From contig CM067354.1 of the NCBI GenBank assembly GCA_034190875.2, positions 12,642,097 through 12,706,096 on the forward strand: 64,000 nucleotides of DNA, in the 5' to 3' direction. This document shows, one piece after another, positions 51,001 to 64,000 of the stretch. This DNA comes from Urechis unicinctus. Its lineage: Eukaryota; Annelida; Polychaeta; Xenopneusta; Urechidae. The notes under the pieces are model-generated. The model was not told where the DNA came from. It ran no database searches and saw only the letters and a program-made list of their open reading frames with translations. Each line of letters starts with the position of its first letter. Within the stretch, counting starts at the first letter, position 1. Made by a program: the position numbers and the translations under genes.

Positions 51001-51840
51001 GATTTGGGCATGTTAGACAACCCATGCTACACTGGCGCATGCCCTTTTGGCAGCTGAATGAAGTTAATAAATCGTGTTAACTTAATAATGTTACCGTCTG
51101 TTAACTTCCAAGAGCGATACAGCTCATACAATGTTATAAAATTTATTTATCACGTATGACTGCCTATTGAACTCGGAAAACACTGTGCGTGCGAGTAATC
51201 TGTTGACCCTAAGTAATGACCGCATTACACAGACACAACCTACGGTACCGACGAGTGCCATTTAGGCGTATTGCGACAATGTTGTATTGCATGGAGAAGA
51301 GTGGGCTCAGGTGATAAAACTAATTCATTTCATCGCACGTACCATAGGCCAAGGCATCCAACTAATAAAACTTGAATTTCAATATCCTTTGTATGTCACC
51401 TTTGGTCAGTATTCTCTACAACATATCCGTTAAGACCGGTGTGAAGATCACTGCCAGTTGAAAGCTCCCTATGAATTTAAATAATATAGGCAGACCTTGC
51501 CAGGCCATGGTGCAAGCTTTAGCTAAGCCACGGCTGCACAATATGACGTTGCAAAATCGTTTCCAGGTAACTTTCGGTTGAATTACGGCTTTGGTTTACA
51601 GTATATCGCCTTGTTTGATTGATCGTGTCTACACATCCCGAAAGTTTACCTGAAAGCCAAATGTTCCCAGTTGGAGCAAATAAGGCTATTATTGGACAGC
51701 TTTATCCGGTAGACTTTGATGCCTTGTCTTGGTTAGCAATCTATAAATGATGCGAAAGCGCACCTGGCGTCCCATATCACAACTATCTCGCTCATGAATT
51801 GATGTTTCAACAGTAACACAGGGCCTCGCTGTTTGCTTCA
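48080..51840. other. Unassigned spacer
   Basis: No gene, RNA or repeat partner recognised. ORFs below 80 codons. Confidence 0.4.
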
Positions 51841-52610
51841 GGAAGAGATTGTGGAATGTGATCGGGCTTTGACCGGATCTTTGTCCCGCCAGTTTTCTCT
51901 GGATAAGTTTTCAAATGGAGACGTGCTGCTTTTGAACGTCATGAAGTTACGTTATTGGTCCACTTGATGAGCAATAGTACATCGTTTTAAAAGCCGCCGT
52001 GGCGCCCACTTGGTAGGAAACTGGATCAAACCAAAACCAGGGGGCCTCACGTTGGTAGCCCCAGAGCAGGCCAATCGGGGCCTCCGTACAATACCCATCT
52101 ACAACTACCTCCAGTTTTGGGCCTATACTTTATCAGCCCTTTCACATCAATTCCGTTATGCGCGTGGAGATGATACGAGATCGGCTGTGTTGGGTGACAG
52201 ACAGCGCAATAATCAGTAGGTGTGAGGTATGTGCTTAATTTAGGCCCCCTTTGGGCGGATGAACCTGATGCACAGTTGTTATACTCGAGGGCTTTTAAAC
52301 TATCCATCACATGATATATGGGAGGTACTCAGTTCGGTCACCCGAATAGTAAACTTTATTTTCTCAGCAAAAGTCTTCAATTTATATGCACATGGAGGCC
52401 ATCTTACCAGACACTCAAATATATGGACAGTAATAATGCACATTTTATAGTAAATACACAACCCAACGCTGCACTAGTTCACGGGGCTGATCTTCCTGTT
52501 AATGTCAAAAAATATATACAGAGGTGGAGCTGTAACTCTATTTTACTACTCATAATTGTAGATATGCATATTCGTTGTCGACAGATTATCCGATTCGATA
52601 TCTTGTCACT
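51841..52610. repeat. Dispersed repeat D, copy 2
   Basis: Same-strand partner of 33238-33835. It contains extra sequence relative to D1 between the two shared patches (about 52350-52535). ORFs on both strands here are not conserved in D1. Confidence 0.8.
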
Positions 52611-54700
52611 CCCCTCGGTAATTAGATTCTATGAGAGGAATGTCGATACTCTATTTGCCCGTGTGTTCATCATTCATTGAGTGAACCAGCAGCATGTTTT
52701 GCCACTGGCCGCTGCAACATCTCTGGGCAGTTTTGAAATAAAATCGAGAGGGTCCAAATACACGTTCATACAACGTAGTTAATGCTATTGTAATTAAGGC
52801 TGGATCGGTAAGTTGTATGATGTGCATGTTGGATACGTCGACTTGGAATGTTAATATAGTTTATTGTGAAAATTTTCCAAACGAAATGCACGTGAAGCGA
52901 AGGTTTAGTATTTAGAAAACAAAGACGTACTTCATATCCCCTGGTGCTTATTTGTGCAACCCCATCCCCGCCCCCATACTTTCCATTTATTAGCCATTTT
53001 CAGTTCGTCAATTCCAATTCATTTATTCAAACGAGCAACATAAAAATCAATTCTAGGAAAAGCATCTGCAATTCGGGAAATTGAAGTCATTTACAGTGCC
53101 CACAATTTGATAGCAATTCGCGAATTATAGCATTCAAGTAGGCAGTTATTCCATTAAAAATGCATAAGGCAGCACCAGTTATTCTCCTTCGTGCGAATAC
53201 CGCAATTGTCTTCGTATTATGATAATTAATCAAACAGTAGGTAAAGTTGCAACGCATACAATTAAAATGCCATCAATGTTTTTGCATCAGAGTATTGCCT
53301 ATTATTTAAGGTTTATTAACTCTTTTCCTTCGTGCGAGCAATTCAATGCCGATGCTGAATACAAAATCAATTCGCAGTTGGGTCAGAAATTGCTGTTTAT
53401 GGTACAACCACATACTGATTAGTGATAGATCCTCCAAGACTTACATTTCATAACGTTATTTTACATATAGGAAATAGTATCAAGAAAGCTATAACATATC
53501 TCTTGTGGGTTTTTGGTTATGGACCTATGTGCGCACACTTGATCACCGTATTGACCCACAGGAGTTATTTAAAAGCTTGCTGCCATGCATGTAGACTTTT
53601 CCTGCTTGCGCTGTTATCAACCGTGTAGGCGTTTTTGGCACCTTACGGACGGACACATATGTCTGATCCTTCCGAAAAGACACAGATTTGGATGGTGAAA
53701 GGCCCGGATGAAGGATCAATTTGATGTAAAGATGGTTTCTGGTTTCACAATCAGGGCTAGCAGGGTTTATTAATTATGCAGCCTTTTGCAAGCAATCATT
53801 CAAAAATATTAATCCGGTAGCAAAGATCAGCATATTAAGTTGTTTTTTCTAATCAGCATTCTAGGCAATTAATTAAATCACTCCCAACAGAGAGCAGATA
53901 TGTCAAAGTTGATATGCAGACTTGTCATAGTTCTAAGTCATTAATATGCAAGCCACAGAATAATACACAGCGGGTAGTACGTTGTTTGTAAATAAGCTTT
54001 TACAACGTTGTGCATGTGTACATGTTATTCAAATTCCAGAATCAAAAATGTGCTTCTGATGAATATTGCATGGTATCGTGGTGGTATTTAGCAACTGCGC
54101 TTTCGCATACAATTGCGTATAGCTAAAAAAGGCATTCAACTACAACGCTTGAGAGCATTGTAAAGATCCGTTCAATAGTGTCATAGTTAGTCGTTTAGAA
54201 CGTGCGGGTTATTTGGAAACGCACAGCGGATAGATCTCCATGTATTTACACCACCATCATTATCTTGTTGACAAAAAGACCCGCATTATCAAAATATATC
54301 TTTGAGCGAGATAGACGGTCGAAGTTGATTAAACCCATGGCGCATGATGTACATCTATTATGGCTGTTAATCCACGAGTGTAGGGACCTCAAACAGCAAT
54401 CGTCTCTTCACAAATGTTACTCATCTATGATGGCAGTCACAATTCATCTTGAATAATTAGTATAACCCAAGCATTCTTGCCCTGCGCTGGCCAAGATGAT
54501 AAACGGTGATCAGCCATGGATACATCTCCTTATAATTGTTCGTTGGCAGGAATATTTATTGCACGGTGCATAAAAGCCCAACCCCATACAGTTTTTAATG
54601 CAAGGAGCACATTTCTGTTGATCAACTGCTTGGCTTCTGCTGGCATCTTAATATACCCGGATTGAACGGGAGCCGTAACATGGAACACTCAATCGGTGGC
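52611..54700. other. Unassigned spacer
   Basis: No recognised gene. Two CCTTCGTGCGA phrases near 53188 and 53329 form a small local duplication. Confidence 0.4.
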
Positions 54701-54782
54701 CATGTGCTTTTGGTTTGCTCTGTTTGATGAAAAATCTTGAGTTTAATGGATAATAGGCCTGATGTCATAAACTTATGTTACC

Positions 54783-55422
54783 TTAAATTGCCTATCGCAC
54801 GAAAAATCATGTCATTTTTTTTCGCCAGATTACGGTGATATAACCCAGAAGTACATTTTTTGTCTATGTATCAGTCGTCAAAGTGCGCGCTTTTGGATCG
54901 AAATTCGACTTTATAGATGGGTCCGCGTATCGCGACGACGACATTGTTTTCGTTGCGAGGCGTGATCTACACTACGATTAGCGCAAAAGGGCTGCTGGTA
55001 ATTTCGCTATTTCATCACTTCAGGAGAGCGAAGAAGAGACATGGGATGGCACAGATCATTAGCAGACCACTGTTGCTTCGGCGGAGCAAATTTTGCCTTG
55101 TAGATTCTAACCAGAAATGAGCGTTTCAGACGTCTCCGATGAAGAGAAAAAGACACTGGCGATGTCACTGCTGCGCCTGGGACAACGGGGAACTCCCTGC
55201 GTCTCTGAGAACGGGCTTACTTTACAGACGTCACACGCCTGGGTCTGACCTAGATAATGGCTGCCGCAGCGTTTGGTCGGGCGTGCTAATTTGAACTGGC
55301 ATTTTAACAAATTTTGGCCTTAACTGATCAGATGTGACGGTTATAGGACCGGTTTGAGTTTATTGATCACATTAAGAATTGAATTCAGCGAGGTACCTAT
55401 AACCGTGTGAGAGGCACTTTAA
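54783..55422. mobile_element. 632-bp TTAA-flanked inverted-repeat insertion
   Basis: Copies A and B read straight through this point (A: TTACC-TTAA-GTCAATAA near 65-80). In C the TTAA is duplicated (54783-54786 and 55419-55422) around 632 extra bases. The left end reads ATTGCCTATCGCACG and the reverse complement of the right end reads AGTGCCTCTCACACG, 12 of 15 identical, so terminal inverted repeats are present. The interior is richer in GC than the host repeat and includes a 44-codon frame from ATG 55118 (SVSDVSDEEKKTLAMSLLRL). TTAA duplication is the hallmark of the piggyBac and Kolobok superfamilies. The termini do not settle which. Non-autonomous. Confidence 0.85.
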
Positions 55423-58400
55423 GTCAATAATACGACATGCCCTCTTTTGACCTTTGATCTACTATTCTCATGTTGCATTTCGACAGGCCTATTATGTTTT
55501 TGTACCTGTACTACCTGCTTCGCGCTCGTTCCATTAACGTCTACACGATCTCAACGACACCTCACGGACTAATTATCTTCTTCATAAATAAGCAACGGTG
55601 ACTCCTCACACAATCCAAAAATTTGGCATTATCTTTTAACTAGTACATGCAATGAATTTCACCCAAATGGTAATGCTACAAAAATATACTAAGACAGACA
55701 TATAACCAGAATTTGGTCAACTCATCGCACATTTGGCATTTTTCTATTCCAAAAGTGTAGCCTGCTGTACGTTGTATTCCTATAAAATTTATTCCTAATA
55801 AGTCATATTCAACTTTATAAGGTATCCATATCGCTATTTATTGCAAGATGAGTAATAATCAGCAAACCACACTACTCTCACACCCTTTGCATCAATTATA
55901 ATATATTTATGCTTGGTAGTGACGCAAACTAATTCACACTTCAGACGATCTATTTTCAACGTAATTAATGTGTTCAGCACCGTGGATGCTTTTATACCGA
56001 CAGGTAATGGTCAAAAATGCTGCTAATCAACTCGAAACTGATTTTTGCTGGCAAAATTCCTTAAAGGCTGACACCTATTCGAATGATTTATCGGCTAACA
56101 AACTAACATAGCAAATGATGCGTCTACGTAATCAGGATTTTCTACTAAATTGTGTGATCTTTGGGGCAAGCGCTAGTTCAACAATCATTGACTGGATTGT
56201 CATGTTGAATGAACCGCCATTTGAAGAATCATTCAGTTGCAAGCTCAGTACAGAATGCAAAACTTTTTACGCCTTTAGATCAATTTTGCTAACACAGAGG
56301 AATGATAAAGTACCTCACATTCTTTGCAAAATAATGAATCATCCATGCAATCAATAGAAATTATCATGGTGCAGAATAATATACAGAAATATTACATTCA
56401 AGAAACAATTTGTTGTTAGATTTAAAACAACAAGAACTGTATCGAACCACCTTATAAAGCATATTTAAGCTTCTTAAATCTATAAGCCAAAACCCAGTGT
56501 GGTGCGACAGGGTCCTTTTAACTAGATTCATAGGCTTGCGTCTGAAATCGATGTTACAACAATGTACGGGCATATAAATCGCTTTTGTCAGCACTGACAT
56601 TAACGTTGGCTTTGATCAACTAAATATTATATTTGCGCTCATGAATCTTATGTTAAAAACATAACAGCAAGTAATTAGCCGTCGGTTAATGTAGTTTTTG
56701 AAAAATATATGTAAAGAAATATGCAAAACCTGATTGGGTTGCCAGTAGCAAAAGAAAGAAGCTCAATCCATTTTCTAGATAGAAAATGGTCATTCATGCT
56801 GGCATTGATTGATGGGATTCGAAAATTAATTACGAGTTCGTTCTTTTGATATTTCATGTTCGGTTTTTGCTACCAGATTCTCTTTTTTGACAGTGTCCGA
56901 TAATATTCAAAGCTGTAAATCAATATGCCTATATGATTAGATCCGAAGCCAAATCGTAACAACCATGGACCTTAACTACCCCTTAACGAACGTAAATTTG
57001 CCACCATACTACTGTGATCAGAATATATGTTGTTGATTTGTTTGAAGATACAAGCAGTAACAAACGTTCGTCGCATAAAACCAATCGTTATATCGTTATA
57101 TATTTCTACCACTTTCCAACGGTGAAAATAATTGTATGAAGAGCACATTGTTTTATATTTTTCCACAAGTCTTAAAGTAGTTGCGTTTGATGGGTGTTAA
57201 CCAAGTCATAAATATGTATGGCTTGAGCCAAACACTGTGAGCAATTAATCAAACATGCTATTGTGCTACATTCTATTAATTACCTGGGAACATAAGTTTT
57301 CGTTCATGAAAGCTACGGTGCTACTTGTCGAAAGGCAGGTATTTTGAAATATGCATCTCCATCGCACATACTTCACAATGTTTTGCAGACGTTAAAGGTC
57401 ATCAAACGAAAAACGACTCATAAATATTTGTACATATATGGGGTTTCATGCTATGAACTGAACAATTGTTTTGTCATATATGTCCAAGAAACGTAATTCA
57501 CTGACGGCTGACTGATTAAAAGAGTGAGGTATGCGTCTGCTTTAATGAGCGATCACACATATAGTGTGTCGCGAAGGTAGACACGTTTCATATGAGGCAA
57601 TTTCATATATCCTTATTTTACAATCCAGTTAATTAACTGTATGAGCGAAGCAGCACGCGAAGGCACCGGAGAGTAACAGGCTAATTCACGTAACTGGTCT
57701 ATAAATGAGAATGTCAGCGCTCCCTGTGACAGGGATTCTCGTTTTGCTTGATTGGAAAAAAATGCACATTGTCAGAACCCCTGCTCGCGATTCAGCGATG
57801 CAACAATATGTAAACGAAATTAAGGAATATAAACTTTAATTTTGTTATTATCCTAATCGAAGTAACAAATGAATGCATAACACAAAACTATTGAAATCCA
57901 TTGTTAATGGAATACATTTCGTGCTCATGTTAACGTTCAGATGCATTCTACAAAAAATTATCCATTGGTGGCAATATAAAAATAGTAACTTGCGTGCTGC
58001 CTTGTAAAGTACATAAGACCACTTCTAGTAACAGGGCTCGTTGACACCAAGGTAGTCTTGGGTAAGGGTGAATGTGCGAAGAACACACAGTAACATTGCG
58101 ACTATATAGCTTTTGTATCATATACTGTAATGCAACTTAAGAGAATTTTCAACATATAATTATTCATGATGCATAGCAATTATATTTATACAGCGTTTTC
58201 TACCTCTTAATTGATGTACGTTTTCGATTTAAAAACATTACACGATTATGTTGTGACTGCAGCGCGTCCAAATATAGAATCAAAACAATTTGAGAGTGGC
58301 CAATGCAAATTGCAGTGCTTCTCTGGAATTCCTTGATAATTCCGCCGGGGGTAAAAGCGTATGCGAAACAAGCCATCAATCTTTAGTTCGGTTTGTTTTA

Positions 58401-61400
58401 GCGCAAATGAATGAAAATGGTCTAAAGCTGATAAATCACCACCGGAGGAACGGTATGAGCCACTCGTCGGCGCAACTATCGTGGCACATATCGCTACTCT
58501 AATGGAATACCTATCGGATACTTGTTATTCGGTTCAATTGATATTCATAGCAGGCAACGCATTTTTTTGCCGATCAATCAACCACAAGCAATTCACCGCA
58601 GTGTTGTTGCATTCAATTTTAAGGCTTCGCTAAGAAGAAGATAGGTGATCTGCAAATAATCGACTGCTGTATGAAAACTTGCAAAGGCGGACATTGTTAA
58701 AGGTGATCACCTTGTTGTCCATTTGAAATAAAACCTTACATAATACTAAGTATTACAAAGCAAGATGATTTTCAGTTGCACAATAAATGAATCATTATTT
58801 AATCTGATGATCTGTCGACAATGATCGGCACATATGCAATAAAACACCAAATTGATTTATATAATGCTATACTATATTACTTTGTATATTCCCTTTATCG
58901 AACATAACGCCGAGGGATTAGCTTAACTAAATTTACACTTATGCTTTGCTCCAGTCATAATGCTGGCTTGCATTTGACATTAAAATATATCATACGTTCA
59001 ATTAATATGTAGCTGAAATGCTTTACAAATTGTTTCGAGTAAGAGGGGGATGGGATTGCATGATGATGTTGCACAATGCCATATAGCATTATTGGTTACC
59101 ATACAAACTTGTCGCGTGGAAGTTTTCTTGCACATGGACTTCAATAGATCAATAGTATTATACATCCATTTAATTATTACAGAAAATATACATGATGCTT
59201 AGTTGCTTTTGTCAGACAATGATGATGCCCTTAAGGGCGGTAAGTTTCATACCTGCCTGAGGCCATTATTCAGACAAGCCAGTTGCATGGATATGTAAAA
59301 CAAACAGCCTAATTGCACTCATAGGGATATTGCTTTGATGGTGTTCTTACGCCAACGTTAGTTTGGCTTCATGTATACGCCAGATTGCCAAATGTCTATC
59401 GATATTGACACTCGTACCTTCTTTAGACCCCTTATAATTTAGAAATATTAGATATTTCACTAGTCATGTACGGTTTCACATAAAGCTCGCTTTTAAAATT
59501 ACATTTGACTTTCATGCAATATATGCTGCTTGGCTATAAACGTCCAAAAGGTAAAGCGACATGAGTTCACGTACTTCTGCCAGTCAACTGTTACCTTAGC
59601 TTTGGCTGTGCATTGCTTGTGTTGGAACTGCCGAGGAGTGTGTTGCACGGTATTACCAAAAGTAGAACCAAGCTCAATATTACACTATATTAACAACATT
59701 CGCGCTTCCTGATTAAAGTTTAGCTACAACTATTGAATCATGAGGCATATGACACAATTACAACATATTTGAGCGATGATCTTTATGTATTTAAACCTTG
59801 AACAAGCTTATTTAACCACTGCAATTCAACAGCGACAAACTACAGTCAATGATGCTTAGAGACTTGATATTAGGTAACAGGTTTGCACTAAATGTAACCA
59901 CAACATTAATATCTCAACACGCCACGTGATTGCAAACTATTTGAATGTTAATCCGTTGTGCATGTTGGTGCAGCTTGTAGACAGCAGGACATAATTGACG
60001 GCAGCTGGATCTAATTCCGAACATTATTCCCCATCATTTGTTCACAGCCATTCGTGTATATATGTAAAACAGCATTGTATTATGAACATCAGATGGAATC
60101 AATTTCCCGTGGCGGCAACATGTGGGTCCACTTGGAGAGATAGCTCGCGCATAACTATGACTGCGCACAATGCGTTCAGTGAGCGTAAGCTCACTCAGTG
60201 GCATTTATTATCCCAAAAAGAACAATGATTGTCTGGAAGTATCCAATTTTAATAGAACATACGTAGAATAATGAAATGTATACTGCGAGGACCGTTGTAA
60301 TATTAGTGGAGTGAGAAAGAATTGTAAGTTTCATTTACATAGGCACTGGTCTATACTAGCGCGGAAAACAACGACATATGGTATCATGCAATGAAATACC
60401 TTGTATAATTAGATTTTTACCCGTTTTGGTCTAATATTCGATATGTCATCAAGGTGAAAACGGCTTCTTTTAATATCATCGCGTGTGGACTTGGATTTTG
60501 CAAAAGCCATGCACGGCTGCTTGAATGGTTACCTCGGACGTACAGTTTCTGTACTAAGACAAATGATCTTTGTGATGGTGATGGCGATGTGCACAATGTG
60601 ATTTTAAGTTGTATTTATATAATGCTTGTGGCAAACGTATTCCAAGCTTCTGTAATACATCGTCCGAAAGGATATATTAGCGTTTATGTATTTCTCGGTT
60701 ATGTTGTAGTGCTTTCGCCCAATAGAGAAACACAACATACAAGAGAAAATTATCACGCTTGTGTAAACCCTCCTTGTGCCAGCCAAAGATGTCACGTCTG
60801 GCTTTAACGGTAGCGAGATTTCGTCGCATCATCCACCTTATCAGTCGACTGTCTTGTAAGCCGAGCAACGCCATCGTTATTATCAATTATTCCTTCCGTT
60901 GGACAATCCTTTCCACATTGGCAACGATTAAGCAACCCAGACCATAAGCCTCCCCTGCAAAAGGCAGCAGCTGATATTTGCCAAGAAGAAGTACAGCAAT
61001 GGTTTGAAGAGGGTTGGTGTGAATAATTACGCCACAGACATCATTTTTGTTACTCGCTGTAAATCATTGTGCGTGTGACAGTAAGAAGGTACCATCATAT
61101 GTAGAAATTAATATTGAATAGCTAATAGATGCTTTGAACGATGTTGTTTTTTTTGTCCATAAGTCTAGAATGCGTACACAAGCAACAGTATTCATAATGC
61201 AACAAGAGCGTTACCGTCATAATAGCCTGTGCTTTGCAATAGTTGCCAGTGATGCAATGTGTCTCGAGTAGCTCACTATATTTAAGATATTACCCTCACA
61301 AGATTTTTAAGAGACTAAATATCAAGCTATTTTGTTAAGAATATGCAAAATACCGATTCAGTATGGGAAAATGTTGATATAGTAGAGACATACACATACT

Positions 61401-61768
61401 GACGTGACATAAGGACCGGTAGCGCTTGTCACTGCCCAGTGATTTATATGCTACACGTGTACAGCCCGTAGGTGATGTTTGCAATGAACATATGTGCTCA
61501 TATCCGATAGACGCAGTTGTAAGCCAGATTAAAATCGTTGATAGGCAAACATTTGAATCCATTAGTAGTTTGTGTCCGATGAATTGCTAAGAGAATATTT
61601 AATTTGAGTCACACAAAAGGTTGCTTGCACCAAATAATATACCATACAGTCCCTCCTGCTCACTGGTTTGTCGATGTGAAACACACACGGCTCAAACAAG
61701 CACTCAAAGGATTATCGTCATGCCATTTTTGATTAGTTGTTCGTGGAATATAGCCAGAATAAATGTAT

Positions 61769-62081
<313 letters not shown>

Positions 62082-62604
62082 TTTATGACATCATTAGGGC
62101 ATCTAGATCAAGCCTCATCTCATTTCATTTTGCTCCACTGACACATACCAACAACTAACATAATCACAGTATCGTTTTGCGGTTTACTTTATAAATAACG
62201 TCTATGGTTATTGATCCATCTGTCCGGCCTTTATCGTTATTCATTAGATTTGCGTCTGCAATCACCAATGAAACTGAAATACCGTCGATAAACAAAAAAA
62301 GGTGTCGACAATTGAATGATAGTTCGACACGCATATTTCAGAATAACATACAATAGCCGGATTCAATTTTTAGTCAACACTTGGTTTTAGATAAAAGCAT
62401 GACTTGATGACGGGATATAATGTAATTTATGTACATAGGTGAAAAACTTGTAATTATGGTTGGTCTGCATGGTATATGTCGTATTTGTGCATTAGTACAT
62501 TAACTGCTATAGATATGTTACCTAATGGAACAATAAAGCTGAACGTACAAAAGTGGGTGCATGATTATTATAAGTTTGGGCATAAAGATGTCCCGTTCAA
62601 CGTG

Positions 62605-63560
<956 letters not shown>

Positions 63561-64000
63561 ATCTATTTATGTAAAATGACATGCACCACATTTGAATCAT
63601 AGTACTGCTCAGATTTAGATTGTCCGAAATTTGCATCATGGCCGGCCAAATCCAACCTGCCTTATTGCAATTCATGGGGTGGGTTGAAATGAAGAGTGAT
63701 TGCCACCCGTCAGAGTTAACACCTGATCCTAAGATCTATATTATGCATATTGCAAAAACTGACCGCATTAAGTCATGGTTCTTGCGATGCAATGCATCAG
63801 TGTACTCCTTCGATTCAGTCTAATGTGAAAAATTCGTCTGAATACATAGGAGCTGGTTCCTAAGATACCCATGTCAGTGATTTACAATGTACCCCCACAA
63901 CTGTGTGTAATTTCCATTCAATGAATCCAGACGACTCGATTAGGCATTCTAGATGAATTAAGTTGCACATTCGTTTTCCATGACAAATTGTTCATTGGTT
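63561..64000. other. Unassigned spacer at window end
   Basis: A 67-codon + frame (63620-63823) beginning at a non-ATG codon has no recognised domain. No repeat partner seen in this window. Confidence 0.35.

Noticed and set aside
60454..60807. 117-codon ORF in repeat C
   Set aside because: The aligned region of copy A (about 3330-3690) has indels and stops in this frame, so coding is not conserved.

Overview
The window looks like gene-poor, repeat-rich animal nuclear DNA. Introns are of the GT-AG type and coding-like exons are short and split by long spacers. (TA)n, (CA)n and (GT)n arrays are abundant and the base composition is AT-rich. CpG is not obviously depleted. Domain remnants of the P2X7 C-terminal, THAP, TatD and zinc-knuckle types, all degraded, suggest a metazoan, most likely a marine invertebrate. 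I cannot name the species. I see no tRNA, rRNA, CRISPR array or bacterial-style operon, and no complete intact gene.

Layout. (1) 1-5606, 43150-45940 and 54701-62604 are three diverged same-strand copies (A, B, C) of one long, apparently non-coding repeat. Each copy has lost different internal pieces. Copy C carries a 632-bp TTAA-flanked insertion that A and B lack. (2) 5.6-10.9 kb holds a roughly 268-bp tandem repeat, microsatellites and two small dispersed repeats (E1, F1). (3) 10.9-28.5 kb is the only coding-like region. On the + strand it holds a zinc-knuckle fragment, a SAMD3-like fragment, two P2X7 C-terminal-type fragments, a decayed TatD hydrolase ORF with an N-terminal Cys motif, a phase-consistent but unrecognised two-exon gene and a THAP remnant. 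On the - strand it holds a gag-like ORF and one well-bounded orphan exon. Nearly all recognisable domains carry frameshifts or in-frame stops. (4) 20825-21044 is a compact inverted-repeat element with a perfect 8-bp target-site duplication, inside the intron of the two-exon model. (5) 28.5-64 kb is almost entirely repeats (D1/D2 and E2/F2 pairs, a 354-bp tandem duplication, very long TA arrays) plus unassigned spacer.

The genes do not form a visible pathway. The 11-28 kb cluster reads as a graveyard of lineage-expanded domain families mixed with transposon remnants. The clearest new-looking objects are the two short inverted-repeat elements, each with a clean insertion signature, and the large A/B/C repeat. 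All calls were made by eye. Domain names rest on recognised motifs, not on a database search.
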